Positions 1-8,432 of a stretch of 64,000 nucleotides of DNA are shown here, in pieces. Each line of letters begins with the position of its first letter. Within the stretch, counting starts at the first letter, position 1. The position numbers and the translations under genes are program-made. This stretch comes from Anaerostipes sp. Lineage in GTDB: Bacteria > Bacillota > Clostridia > Lachnospirales > Lachnospiraceae. The notes under the pieces were generated by a model. It was not told the DNA's origin, searched no databases, and saw nothing but the letters and a program-made list of their open reading frames with translations. Location of the stretch: the NCBI RefSeq assembly GCF_018381315.1, contig NZ_JAGZSD010000016.1, forward strand, positions 1 through 64,000, written 5' to 3'.

Positions 1-46
1 ACCGCCTCCGAATCTTTGCTTCAAGAAGAAAAACTAACATCCCTTC

Positions 47-200
47 GAATGCAAGGCCTCCGAACTGGTCAAAATGGACATAATGTCTGCTGGAGAAGGG
101 CAGCCATAAAACGGAAGGTTCCTTTTAGAGATAAGTTTTTCTTCACTGTCGGAAGGAGGCCTTTCCAGAGCCGACTGGAGATAGTGGAGAAAAACTCATA
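47..200 (+). repeat. 154-bp dispersed structured repeat, copy A
   Basis: This segment matches the reverse complement of 17963-18116 over 154 bases with no gap and eight substitutions by my hand alignment (about 95% identity). Its last third folds into a long hairpin: arm 134-147 pairs with arm 183-196 (14 bp, one G-T pair), with an inner GTCGG/CCGAC helix. A short perfect hairpin GACAT-A-ATGTC lies near 77-87. It has no recognisable transposase, and an open frame across it has no family resemblance. The right end abuts the HxlR-family gene exactly where that gene's start should be. It could be a MITE-like or RNA-type repeat; the family is not recognised. Confidence 0.8.
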
Positions 201-226
201 CCTGCCCGTTAGAACTGGTCCATGAT

Positions 227-538
227 ATGATAAAGGGCAAGTGGAAGACCATTCTTATATTCCAGCTCAGAAATGGAACATGTTCTTTTTCTGAACTTTA
301 TCACGGCATTGAAGGTATTACACAAAAAATGCTTTTGGAACAATTAAATGAATTGAGGCAGTTTGGATTAATTGATAAGAAAACTTTTGACGGTTATCCT
401 CTGAAGGTAGAATACTATTTGACAGATCAGGGAGAAAAAATGTTATCCGCTGTTATGATCATGCAGGAAATCGGAATCGACCATATGTTAAAAAACGGTA
501 TGAAAGAATTTCTGGATCGTAAGGGAATCCGGTATTAG
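227..538 (+). CDS. HxlR-family transcriptional regulator, 5' end probably lost
   Basis: The 103-residue product is a winged helix-turn-helix of the HxlR family, recognisable from the GKWKTILIFQL start, the ITQKMLLEQLNEL recognition region and the VEYYLTDQGEKML wing. HxlR proteins normally begin with a few residues before a CPxEL-type motif. Reading the same frame upstream gives CPLELVHD directly before the ATG at 227, so coding sequence continues upstream to about 203. A TAG at 182-184, inside the repeat of 47-200, closes the frame and there is no start codon between. The ATG at 227 has no ribosome binding site. I infer the repeat displaced the native start and promoter, leaving a truncated, perhaps silent, gene. 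Its likely target is the hydrolase gene next door. Confidence 0.75.
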   Translation: MIKGKWKTILIFQLRNGTCSFSELYHGIEGITQKMLLEQLNELRQFGLIDKKTFDGYPLKVEYYLTDQGEKMLSAVMIMQEIGIDHMLKNGMKEFLDRKGIRY

Positions 539-554
539 CCCCTGTACTAACAAA

Positions 555-573
555 AAAGTAAGTAATTTACTTT
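555..573. promoter_or_regulatory. Inverted repeat, candidate HxlR operator
   Basis: AAAGTAA at 555-561 and TTACTTT at 567-573 form a perfect 7-bp inverted repeat with a 5-base centre. It lies between the HxlR-type gene and the hydrolase gene. HxlR/YodB-type regulators bind GTA/TAC-rich dyads, so this fits an operator. Binding is inference. Confidence 0.4.
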
Positions 574-636
574 ATGTTATTTTTCTTCTATCATTTTCTG
601 TGTTCATTAAAGTTACCATAGAAAGGACAGGAGAAA

Positions 637-1203
637 ATGAAAAAAGCATTATTGATCATCGATGTTCAAAACGATTACTTTGCAGGCGGAAAGTGTGAAT
701 TATCCCATCCGGAATCGGCCTTAGACACAGTCAAAACTCTGCTCTGCTCATTCAGGAAGGAAAACCTGCCAGTTTTTTATATTCAGCATTTATCTGATGG
801 GAATACAGACTTTTTTATACCGGGAACGTCTGGTTCGCATATCCATAAAGCAATAACTCCGCTTGAAACAGAAAAAATCATTGTCAAACACCACCCCAAT
901 AGTTTCTATAAGACAAATCTGCAAAGTGAACTAAAGAAAAAAGGCATAACAGACTTGGTCCTATGCGGAATGATGACCCATATGTGTGTGGATACAACAG
1001 TAAGGGCTGCAAAAGACCGTGGATACCATGTTACCTTGATTTCCAATGCCTGTACGTCTAAAGATTTAAAATGGAATGGAGTCACTCTTCCTGCAGCCAC
1101 AGTCGGAAATGTATACATGGCTTCCTTAGACAAAAAATTTGCAGACGTTATGACAAGCGAACAATATTACAAACTAACAGCTGATGAAAACAAAGAAACA
1201 TAA
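637..1203 (+). CDS. Isochorismatase-family cysteine hydrolase
   Basis: This 188-residue single-domain protein has the full catalytic triad of the isochorismatase/nicotinamidase superfamily: Asp9 in LLIIDVQNDYF, Lys84 in IIVKHHPNSF, and nucleophile Cys117 in GMMTHMCVDTT. The GMMTHMCVDTTVRAA stretch is characteristic of the small cysteine hydrolases often paired with HxlR- or TetR-type regulators. The substrate cannot be read from sequence; nicotinamidase, isochorismatase-like and carbamoyl hydrolase activities all occur in the family. AGGACAGGAG before ATG 637 sets the start. It stands alone behind the HxlR-type gene and is closed by the terminator at 1341-1379. Confidence 0.88.
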   Translation: MKKALLIIDVQNDYFAGGKCELSHPESALDTVKTLLCSFRKENLPVFYIQHLSDGNTDFFIPGTSGSHIHKAITPLETEKIIVKHHPNSFYKTNLQSELKKKGITDLVLCGMMTHMCVDTTVRAAKDRGYHVTLISNACTSKDLKWNGVTLPAATVGNVYMASLDKKFADVMTSEQYYKLTADENKET

Positions 1204-1340
1204 GTTTCCTAAGAGTTTTCTAAGATTTGTTTATATTTCGTTTATAATTGTTTATTTTCTATACATTGTATCTGTTCCGGATTCTGATATACTTTAAATA
1301 TAGTTTTTCATATATTTTAATCCTCTCTTTTCATTAAATA

Positions 1341-1379
1341 AAAAAACAGGTTCCGTCCAACCAGCGGAACCTGTTTTTA
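1341..1379. terminator. Bidirectional intrinsic terminator
   Basis: AACAGGTTCCG pairs with CGGAACCTGTT, flanked by A-run and T-run, so it can stop transcription from the hydrolase gene (+) and the convergent ECF gene (-). Confidence 0.9.
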
Positions 1380-1385
1380 TTTACC

Positions 1386-1988
1386 TTAAGTGGTTTTTAA
1401 TGCTTTATGCAGCACCTTGGCAACCGTTCCTCCTACAATGGAGCCTGCCAGTATCTCGATCACTGCATTGACTCCGACAAATGCACAGATAAACATCAGC
1501 GGGTTCAGATTGCCCATCGTTGAGTTAAGATTCTGAAAATATTCTGTATTCCAGTAACACAGCACCATAACTCCCATAAAAAATACGGTGTTCAGAAACG
1601 GTGCACAGAATCCCCCTATGTAATAATAAGAAGTCTTAGCCTGTCCACCCCGTTTCAAAGCCTTGAATATCACTCCAGTAAGAAATCCCATAAGTGCTCT
1701 TGTCGGAACAGCTACTAAAAATGCATAAAACGGATTGATCCCTACAAGAACCGCACCAAACGGATTCATTCCAAAAAATCTTGCAAAACTGATCAGCCCG
1801 AATGCCAGTCCCAGAACTGCTCCTGCTGCCGGTGAAAATATCATTGCTCCCACCCCTACCGGGATCGTAAGAAGTGAAACTTCAAGTAATCCAAGCCGAA
1901 GGTATCCCAGCGGCGTAAAGGTCATAATAAAAATAATAGCTATGAACAGTGCAATCTGTACCATTCTAAGAACTTTTTTGTTTCCCAC
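1386..1988 (-). CDS. ECF transporter S component, PanT-like
   Basis: A 200-residue hydrophobic protein with about six membrane segments. The start (a basic residue run followed by IALFIAIIFIMTFTPLGYL) and the IPVGVGAMIFSPAAGAVLGLAFGLISF segment resemble substrate-binding S components of energy-coupling-factor vitamin transporters, closest in my recollection to the pantothenate type. S components work with a shared EcfA/A'/T module, which is not in this window. The NPFY and GVNAVIEILAG regions near the ends fit the same fold. No riboswitch is apparent in the short upstream spacer. The ligand assignment is tentative; the family is solid. Confidence 0.75.
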   Translation of the reverse strand: MGNKKVLRMVQIALFIAIIFIMTFTPLGYLRLGLLEVSLLTIPVGVGAMIFSPAAGAVLGLAFGLISFARFFGMNPFGAVLVGINPFYAFLVAVPTRALMGFLTGVIFKALKRGGQAKTSYYYIGGFCAPFLNTVFFMGVMVLCYWNTEYFQNLNSTMGNLNPLMFICAFVGVNAVIEILAGSIVGGTVAKVLHKALKTT

Positions 1989-2082
1989 TTTTTCATCCTC
2001 CTATATTTCCCTTTATATTACCACGCTGCTTTGGGGTTTCACAAGTTCTTTTGGAAAAACACTGCTCTTGACCTGATATTTC

Positions 2083-4041
2083 TTACCAGCTGCCGCCTCC
2101 GCCTCCTCCGAAGCCTCCGCCGGAAAAACCGCCCTTGCCCCCGCTGCCCGATGTTCCTCCGGAAGTGCCGGCAGAAGATGAATCACTCAGCGAGACTGCT
2201 GCAAACGTAATGTTTCCTGCCACACAGCTCAGCATTACTCCTGCATTCCAGCTGCTTATCTCATATCCGGCATGGTACCAGCCCGGAGCCGGAATTTCCA
2301 GCATCTCCAATTTCTCTGCAAGCTTGTCATAAAGCCCAAATACATAAGCATAGGACATGATATGATAAAAAATCTCTGGCTGTTCTTCTGCCAGCACTTT
2401 CATACGTTCAAGTTCTGCAGTTTCAATAAAAGAACGCAGACCTGTCAAACACCCCATCCACCGGATACATTTTGGAGTCCGCCTTTTCATAAAGCATGTC
2501 AGGGGCATCATAATTGCTGCGGCAGCCAGGACAATGCCTATCTCTATGGTATAATCAAATATTTCGTTTCGGGATGCTTTACAGACATAAAATACAAAGT
2601 AAAATATTTGTGACATGTAAAAGAGAACTGAACCGCCTGCAGTAAAGAAAGTCCTCTTTCTCCCTGAAAGGGAATACCAGCCGTCAACTCCCCTGCAGCA
2701 AAAATACATTCCCAGTCCCATGCCGGTGCATAACAGCACCTGGACTACTACCCCTACAGCGGTCATGTATGAATAATGTCCTGTGATAACTGTAATCCAG
2801 ATAACCGACAGTACTGTACATAGAAAAGATAATTTCTGCAGTCTCCATGAAGGCTTAGTATAAATTCCAGCTTTGCTTTCTCCGTCAAAGCTCTGTATAA
2901 GCTGTGTTTTAGCATTCTCCATTGTGATCCAAAAATCATTTTTCAATCCGTTTAAATATACTGAGTCCCGGTTTTGAAATATCCGTCCAAATACAGTGCG
3001 CTGATAACTTGGTGCTTCTTCTGGCAGTTCCTTCAGCTTATGCAGGGTCATTAAATATTGTTCTTCTTCCTCTATCCACAGATTGCCTTTGTCGGCCCAA
3101 TACAGAATCAGAGAAAGAATATCCCTGTCTTCTGCAATCCCATCAATGACATACCCGACAGCAGCGCTGTCCATATCTTCCGGAGGTTCAAACTCTATGG
3201 AAGGAATAATTTTTTCATCTCTTCCGAAGTACAGATACAATACAGCAAGCACTGCCAAAAGAATCACAGGAGGAACCCAAAGAAATAATGATATCCCTGG
3301 TTTCCCTTTTATCCCTGCAAATCCCTTCTGCACCTGTCCGGAAAAACAAGTAATCCCACTGCCTGCCGGAAGTTCCTTCTTCAGTGTTCCGGTAATCGTA
3401 TTCTCTTTTGTATTCCTTTTCAATTCGAGCAGATTATGAGCACTTTTTGCAGATCCATAAGCTCCATAGTAAAACTCAATTTTTTCTAAGTCTGTGTCTC
3501 CAGGGAAATGAATAGAGAAACGGCTTCCCTTTGGTATCGCATTTTTCCATCTCGAAGGATAGATATTATAATAGATATACGGAAAAGGCTGCCCCTGCCG
3601 TTCAGGAGTCAGCCGGTAGGTAAACTCATAATCACCTTTTCGCACCGCTTCATCACTGTGACCGAAGCGGAATACTTTTGCACCATTCTGATGAGATTCA
3701 GTTATTTCACTGTTTGGCAGCTCAAGCTCTACATTTGCAAGGAAAGGAAATTTTTTTATATTGTCACCCTTTTTGTATGCCACAAATCCTTTATCAGGGA
3801 TATATCTGTAGATACCATGCCTGTCTTCCAAGAACTTTACTTTAATCTGTTCTGTTACCAGATAATAGCCTTTTTCGTCTATTGAAATATCTACATCATA
3901 GGCCTCTGTCTTCATATATAAATCTTTTTTTACTTCCGGATCAAGTTCCTCTGCAAGGCGGTCGAAATAGCCGGCTTTTATGAGAAAAATAGCCAGTATG
4001 GCCAGTATCGGAATAAAATTCTTCAGGCTAAAACTCTTCAT
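2083..4041 (-). CDS. DUF2207 family membrane protein
   Basis: About 652 residues. It has an N-terminal membrane segment, then an extracellular DUF2207 domain (HGIYRYIP near residue 80 and a tract on YYNIYPSRWKNAIPKGS), a second membrane segment near 265-285, a cytoplasmic region with SAAVGYVIDG, a cluster of membrane helices near 420-530, and a Gly/Ser tail ending in GGGGGGSW. The same architecture occurs in the paralogue at 5670-7571. The family's biochemical role is unknown. I placed the start at the second ATG (4041), six bases after GGGAGGGG; the ATG at 4047 overlaps the ribosome binding site. It follows the CorC-type gene by 27 bp and is probably cotranscribed with it. Confidence 0.85.
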   Translation of the reverse strand: MKSFSLKNFIPILAILAIFLIKAGYFDRLAEELDPEVKKDLYMKTEAYDVDISIDEKGYYLVTEQIKVKFLEDRHGIYRYIPDKGFVAYKKGDNIKKFPFLANVELELPNSEITESHQNGAKVFRFGHSDEAVRKGDYEFTYRLTPERQGQPFPYIYYNIYPSRWKNAIPKGSRFSIHFPGDTDLEKIEFYYGAYGSAKSAHNLLELKRNTKENTITGTLKKELPAGSGITCFSGQVQKGFAGIKGKPGISLFLWVPPVILLAVLAVLYLYFGRDEKIIPSIEFEPPEDMDSAAVGYVIDGIAEDRDILSLILYWADKGNLWIEEEEQYLMTLHKLKELPEEAPSYQRTVFGRIFQNRDSVYLNGLKNDFWITMENAKTQLIQSFDGESKAGIYTKPSWRLQKLSFLCTVLSVIWITVITGHYSYMTAVGVVVQVLLCTGMGLGMYFCCRGVDGWYSLSGRKRTFFTAGGSVLFYMSQIFYFVFYVCKASRNEIFDYTIEIGIVLAAAAIMMPLTCFMKRRTPKCIRWMGCLTGLRSFIETAELERMKVLAEEQPEIFYHIMSYAYVFGLYDKLAEKLEMLEIPAPGWYHAGYEISSWNAGVMLSCVAGNITFAAVSLSDSSSAGTSGGTSGSGGKGGFSGGGFGGGGGGSW

Positions 4042-4068
4042 AAACATCCCCTCCCCTTTCTGAGATAA

Positions 4069-5382
4069 TTATAACACCTTCTGAAGTTCTGCCTCTACAA
4101 TTTTTCTTCCCTTTATTTCCTTTACATGAATCTTGATTCCGCAAACCTCCAGTTCAAACCTTGCTCCGTCTTTTGGAATAGAATGAAGTCTGCTGAAAAC
4201 CAGCCCTCCCAGGGTATCACAATCCGGACGGTCCGGAATCTCCACATTTAACTCCTGTCTGATAGTGTCCAATTTTACAGCCCCTGAGCACTTCCACAAA
4301 TTCTCAGCAGTCTTGCTGATTTCAGGGGGTTCTGACGGATCAAATTCATCGTAGATGTTCCCAACAATTTCCTCCAGAAGATCCTCCATTGTGATAATGC
4401 CGCTTACCTCCCCGTACTCATCCACAACAACGGCCAGATGGATTTTTTTCTTCTGCATATCCTGAAAAAGTACAGAAGAAGGAATGGTTTCCGGCACAAA
4501 ATATGCTGGTTTCATCATATCCTCCAAACCCTTTTCCTTGTTTTCATTCAGGCTGATGAGAAAATCCCTGGCATATAATATTCCTCTGATGTCATTGAGA
4601 TTCTTTTCATAAACCGGAAATCTGGACAGTCCGGTTTTCTGGATAACCTGAAGAATTTCTTCCTTGCTCTGGGTGAAAGAAATTGCTGTCACCTCGGAAC
4701 TGTGAGTCATATGGTCCCCGGCCGTGGTATCCCCGAATTCAAATACATTCTCGATCCACTCCTTTTCTTCACTGTCGATCGTCCCTTTTTCTTCTCCCAG
4801 TTCCATCATAAGGCGTATTTCTTCCTCGGTCACTGATTCTTCCTCCGCTTCTGTTTTCATGTGAAGTACTTTCAGCACCACATTTGTAGAAGCAGACAGA
4901 AACCATACTACAGGTTTCATGACAAATGCTACAGCTGAGACAGTTCCGCAGGAGATTTTTGCTGCCGCAAGGGACTTCTGCATGGCAATCCGTTTCGGCA
5001 CAAGTTCCCCGAAAATCAGTGTAAAGTAGGATAAGATCAAGGTAATTAAAATAACAGCTATAGTATCCAATGCGGAAACAGAAATAGATGTAAATCCCAG
5101 ATCCTCGTAAACCCACTTAACAAAATATCCGGAAAAATTGTCGGCGGCAAAAGCACTTCCCAAAAATCCGGCCAATGTGATCCCAATCTGTATGGTTGAG
5201 AGAAATCCTGACGGTTCCTCCACAAGTTTCAGCAGCTTTGCTGCTTTTTTATCCCCTTCTTCAGACAGTTTCTTTACCTTAGCTCCATTGAGGGATATAA
5301 CGGCAATCTCTGCCATAGCAAAAAAAGCATTTAACAATATTAAAATTATCTGTACCAATAACTGTGCAGCTATCTTATTCAA
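4069..5382 (-). CDS. CorC/HlyC-type CNNM membrane protein with CBS pair
   Basis: The 437-residue protein has an N-terminal DUF21/CNNM membrane domain (about 1-190), a paired CBS domain (about 210-340, with GILYARDFL and VVDEYGEVSGIITMEDLLEEIVGNIYDEFD) and a C-terminal CorC_HlyC domain. Related proteins take part in divalent cation (Mg/Co) homeostasis; the older name hemolysin is misleading. GGAGAG before ATG 5382 sets the start. It lies between two DUF2207 paralogues and is likely read with the downstream one. Confidence 0.92.
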   Translation of the reverse strand: MNKIAAQLLVQIILILLNAFFAMAEIAVISLNGAKVKKLSEEGDKKAAKLLKLVEEPSGFLSTIQIGITLAGFLGSAFAADNFSGYFVKWVYEDLGFTSISVSALDTIAVILITLILSYFTLIFGELVPKRIAMQKSLAAAKISCGTVSAVAFVMKPVVWFLSASTNVVLKVLHMKTEAEEESVTEEEIRLMMELGEEKGTIDSEEKEWIENVFEFGDTTAGDHMTHSSEVTAISFTQSKEEILQVIQKTGLSRFPVYEKNLNDIRGILYARDFLISLNENKEKGLEDMMKPAYFVPETIPSSVLFQDMQKKKIHLAVVVDEYGEVSGIITMEDLLEEIVGNIYDEFDPSEPPEISKTAENLWKCSGAVKLDTIRQELNVEIPDRPDCDTLGGLVFSRLHSIPKDGARFELEVCGIKIHVKEIKGRKIVEAELQKVL

Positions 5383-5468
5383 TTCAGCACTCTCCTTTTC
5401 TTTTTTATCTTCAATCTAAATACTTGCAAATCTTTTAAATCATCTGCGCATATGTATACGAAGATACG

Positions 5469-5512
5469 AAAAGGCGCAGTCCGCCATTGTATAAAACAGC
5501 AGACTGCGCCTG
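5469..5512 (-). terminator. Intrinsic terminator after the second DUF2207 gene
   Basis: GGCGCAGTC (5473-5481) pairs with GACTGCGCC (5502-5510); on the minus strand a TTTT tract follows. It separates the 5670-7571 gene from the CorC-type gene. Confidence 0.75.
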
Positions 5513-5669
5513 TATATTATCTTGAATAAATCGTTTGCCGAGTCACTATCGTCAGCTTCGTCCATAATCTCTCCAATACCTCTTTCTGAATTAAGTAAGA
5601 TTATTATATGAATACGGACAGCAAATGTCAATAACCATAGCTCAGTTTATGTGTTAAGACTTCAATTTC

Positions 5670-7571
5670 TCACCAGCTGCCTCCGCCTCCCCCGCCGAAG
5701 CCTCCGCCCGATGAACCGCCGCTTCCGGAACCTGACGAACCAGAAGAGCTGTAAGAGCCGATCGAATTATTCATCTGTGTGCTAAACTTTTGAAATGATT
5801 GATATTGGAATGTAAGATGCCTGCCATAACTTTCAAACCACACAGGCATCTCCACGTTCAGTGCCTCCAGCTTTTCTGCATATATTTCTGAAAGCCCAAA
5901 CACATAGGCATAGGGGAAAATATGATAAAACAGATTTGGGTGCTCTTCTCCCAGCACTTTCATCCGGTCCAGCTCAGCAGTTTCTATAAAATCCCTGAAT
6001 CCTGCCAGATAGCCCATCCATTCTGTACACTGTTTTGTTCTTTTTTTCATAAAAGCTGTCAATATAAAGCCTGCTGCTGTAATCCCGCAGATAATGAACA
6101 TAGTACCAGTAAAATCAAAAATCTTTTGTCTGTATGCCAGGCTCATATAATAAACTATGTATGATACCAGTCCTCCGCCGCAGAGTATGCATCCCGTAAT
6201 TTTAATCCACTGCCTCATTCTGTCCGACAAAGAATACCAATAGTCCACTACATAGATGATAAGAAAAAATCCAACAGATAACACTGCAAAAATACTCATT
6301 TCCACATGCTGTTCCGTCTCACTTAAGATTCCATACTGCGTACTGCTGATCATGAACACCGCCAGAGGGGTAATCGCCAGCAGCACTCCAATCCACCTTG
6401 CTGCCCTGGACTCTCCGGTATAGATCAAATCCTCATAATTTTTTTTAAGCTTTTTGCCTGTCTCTTCCACTGCACCGGTCATTCTGTCAGGTATATTCTG
6501 AGTAGAGATAAACGGCTCATCCTCGGTAAACAATTTTCCAAAAAAATATGTCTGATATTCCGGAGCGTAGGGCGGGAGATCTTTCAGCTTATAAACCGTC
6601 ACTCCTTCTTCTTCCTCTTTAATAAAGACATATCCCTGATCCGCCCAATATAACAGTAAAGAAATCACATCCTGGTCATTTGCTTTGCCGTCAATGATAT
6701 ATCCGATTGCTGCACTGTCGATGTCTTCCGGCGGCTGATATTGGATTGAGCTTATAATTTCTTCGTCTCTGCCGAAGTTTAAAAATAACAGAATAAGGAC
6801 AGTTATACAAAAAGCTGCTGTCAACAAGCCTTCTTTTCCCAAAGACGGATGGGTGACAGACGTAAAATACCCTTCTCCAAGGCTGCCAAAACAGGTGATG
6901 CCCCAGCCCAAGGGCAGGTCTTTCTTCAGCACTCCCGTAACCTTTCGCCCGGTCTCATCTATTGTTATATGAGCTGCATCCCGGGCATCTCTGGTTTGTC
7001 CCTGTTCCCCGCAATAAAACTTCAGCTTCGACAGATTTACCTTTTTAGGAAAGTGAATCGTAAAACTGCTTCCTTTGGGAAGAGGATTTCTCCATTGGCC
7101 GGGCAGTACATTATAATAAATATTATGATAATCTTTTTCTTGATGATAAGGAGTGAGCAAGTAGCTGAACCGATAGGTTCCCGCATTCACTTCTTCTTCC
7201 CTGTCCCCAAACTGCATAACAATATTTCCGTTCTCATGCCGATATTGTGCCGTTGTATTGGCATCTTCCATTTTCACATCTGCATAATACAAAAATTCAT
7301 GTTCCCGATTCTTTTCATCAATATAATACTGTTTACCCCTTACCGGAATGTTGCGGTAGATGCCGTGTCTCGGATTTACAAAATTTACATCTATAGCTTC
7401 CTTTACAGAGTAGCTCCCATTCTTCATCAAAGTAATATCTGTTTGATATTTCTCTGTTTTCATATTCTGGTCAGGCTGTACCTTCTGATTGAAGTTTACC
7501 GGCTCATCCACCGTTGTTGAATACAGCCCAATTATAAGCAGAATACAAATCCTGCTCAGAAAATTTTTCAT
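5670..7571 (-). CDS. DUF2207 family membrane protein (paralogue)
   Basis: About 633 residues, collinear with the product of 2083-4041. It has an N-terminal hydrophobic segment, HGIYRNIPVRGK, YYNVLPGQWRNPLPKGS, SAAIGYIIDG, several central membrane helices and a Ser/Gly tail ending in GGGGGGSW. The ATG at 7571 sits after GGGAGGGATGGGG; a longer reading to 7601 lacks a good site. It is transcribed alone: an extended -10 box lies upstream and a terminator at 5469-5512. A surface or envelope role is likely from topology, but the family function is unknown. Confidence 0.85.
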   Translation of the reverse strand: MKNFLSRICILLIIGLYSTTVDEPVNFNQKVQPDQNMKTEKYQTDITLMKNGSYSVKEAIDVNFVNPRHGIYRNIPVRGKQYYIDEKNREHEFLYYADVKMEDANTTAQYRHENGNIVMQFGDREEEVNAGTYRFSYLLTPYHQEKDYHNIYYNVLPGQWRNPLPKGSSFTIHFPKKVNLSKLKFYCGEQGQTRDARDAAHITIDETGRKVTGVLKKDLPLGWGITCFGSLGEGYFTSVTHPSLGKEGLLTAAFCITVLILLFLNFGRDEEIISSIQYQPPEDIDSAAIGYIIDGKANDQDVISLLLYWADQGYVFIKEEEEGVTVYKLKDLPPYAPEYQTYFFGKLFTEDEPFISTQNIPDRMTGAVEETGKKLKKNYEDLIYTGESRAARWIGVLLAITPLAVFMISSTQYGILSETEQHVEMSIFAVLSVGFFLIIYVVDYWYSLSDRMRQWIKITGCILCGGGLVSYIVYYMSLAYRQKIFDFTGTMFIICGITAAGFILTAFMKKRTKQCTEWMGYLAGFRDFIETAELDRMKVLGEEHPNLFYHIFPYAYVFGLSEIYAEKLEALNVEMPVWFESYGRHLTFQYQSFQKFSTQMNNSIGSYSSSGSSGSGSGGSSGGGFGGGGGGSW

Positions 7572-7622
7572 CCCCATCCCTCCCCATAAAAATGTCTGCA
7601 ACTATTCTTTTGATTTAATTTT

Positions 7623-7631
7623 ATTATACCA
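7623..7631 (-). promoter_or_regulatory. Extended -10 promoter for the DUF2207 gene
   Basis: On the minus strand TGGTATAAT, an extended -10 box, lies about 50 bases before the start at 7571. No good -35 is visible, as is common with extended -10 promoters. Confidence 0.5.
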
Positions 7632-7728
7632 TTACTTCGCTGTTTATGGCCTTTTTTAAGCTTTTGCTTCTCAGATTTTTTGCTGCAGAACTCTTCCCTG
7701 AATTTACGCTTTTACTATAACAAAACCG

Positions 7729-7748
7729 TAAAATAAGCATTTATTTTA
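7729..7748. promoter_or_regulatory. Perfect AT-rich inverted repeat upstream of the acyl-CoA operon
   Basis: TAAAATAA (7729-7736) and TTATTTTA (7741-7748) form a perfect 8-bp dyad around GCAT. It lies about 120 bp upstream of the promoter at 7871. A related TAAAAT/ATTTTA dyad sits at the promoter of the MerR gene ending at 16953. The remaining roughly 340-bp spacer (7602-7945) shows no gene. Confidence 0.4.
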
Positions 7749-7870
7749 GGAGCCTTTTCTGCTGATATTCCAAAATAAGACCTCTGCTGTTATCCGTTCC
7801 AACCCTCCCCCTGCCGGACAGTTGGCTCCCTTTTGCTCTTAAAAGCCTTCAAACATCTCAAAAACAGCCA

Positions 7871-7901
7871 TTGACTGTGCATTCGCCGGATGGATTATAG
7901 T
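7871..7901 (+). promoter_or_regulatory. Candidate promoter with 19-bp spacer
   Basis: TTGACT (7871-7876) and TATAGT (7896-7901) are 19 bp apart. A 19-bp spacer is the hallmark of MerR-activated promoters, and two MerR genes lie about 8 kb downstream. It sits 44 bp ahead of the first gene of the operon. Confidence 0.55.
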
Positions 7902-7945
7902 GAAATCAAGATCAAAAATCATATTGCCACAGGAGGTAGAAAATT

Positions 7946-8392
7946 ATGAGAACAGAAGCATTTTTAAGCTACAAAATGACAACGGCAGATGCCAATAATC
8001 CGGAGGGTGTAATCCCGGTTGGCAGACAGTTTGATTTCATCGGAGATGTAGAAACAGAACTGATGATTTTGAATGACGGAGATGAATCTCTCTGCCTTGG
8101 CTATAACGACGTAAAGTTTATGGAAGATGCCTATGTGGGAGACCAGCTGGACTTTAAAGCAACCATGGTCAAGGTGGGAAATACATCAAGGACCTGCCTT
8201 ATTCAGACTTTTAAAGTAGCTACTCCTGCAAAAAGACTTGGAATAGAGGGAGCGAAAGACGGAGATATGTACTATTTCGATGAGCCAAAGCTGATCACAG
8301 AAGGCAATGTTATCCTCGTCGTAAAAAAGGAACTTCAGAGAGGCGCACAGCCGGACGGAACCGTCAAAGATCCATGGAAAGCAATCGATTAA
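7946..8392 (+). CDS. Hotdog-fold beta-alanyl-CoA:ammonia-lyase-like protein
   Basis: The 148-residue protein resembles the small hotdog-fold acyl-CoA ammonia lyases, namely beta-alanyl-CoA:ammonia lyase of Clostridium propionicum and 3-aminobutyryl-CoA ammonia lyase of lysine fermenters. Shared patterns are GDVETELMILNDGDESLCLGY, then VKFMEDAYVGDQLDFKATMVKVGNTSRTC, then FKVATP. These enzymes add or remove ammonia at the beta carbon of enoyl-CoA/beta-aminoacyl-CoA. Its position first in an operon with a CoA-transferase, acyl-CoA dehydrogenases and Etf, near a pyrimidine-reduction operon, favours beta-alanyl-CoA to acryloyl-CoA. AGGAGG precedes ATG 7946. Exact substrate is inferred. Confidence 0.75.
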   Translation: MRTEAFLSYKMTTADANNPEGVIPVGRQFDFIGDVETELMILNDGDESLCLGYNDVKFMEDAYVGDQLDFKATMVKVGNTSRTCLIQTFKVATPAKRLGIEGAKDGDMYYFDEPKLITEGNVILVVKKELQRGAQPDGTVKDPWKAID

Positions 8393-8432
8393 TTTTACAT
8401 ATAAAAAATGAACAACTCAAGGAGGTTTTGAT

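Noticed and set aside
212..220. GAACTGGTC beyond repeat copy A as a target-site duplication
   Set aside because: The same nine bases also encode the conserved ELV of the HxlR motif, and copy B shows no matching duplication, so chance is not excluded.
16..225. 69-residue open frame near the left edge
   Set aside because: It runs through the 154-bp repeat; the second copy of that repeat is in a non-coding spacer, and the frame has no family features.
5440..5631. Small minus-strand frame between the CorC-type and DUF2207 genes
   Set aside because: It spans the terminator hairpin 5473-5510 and has no binding site or recognisable protein features.
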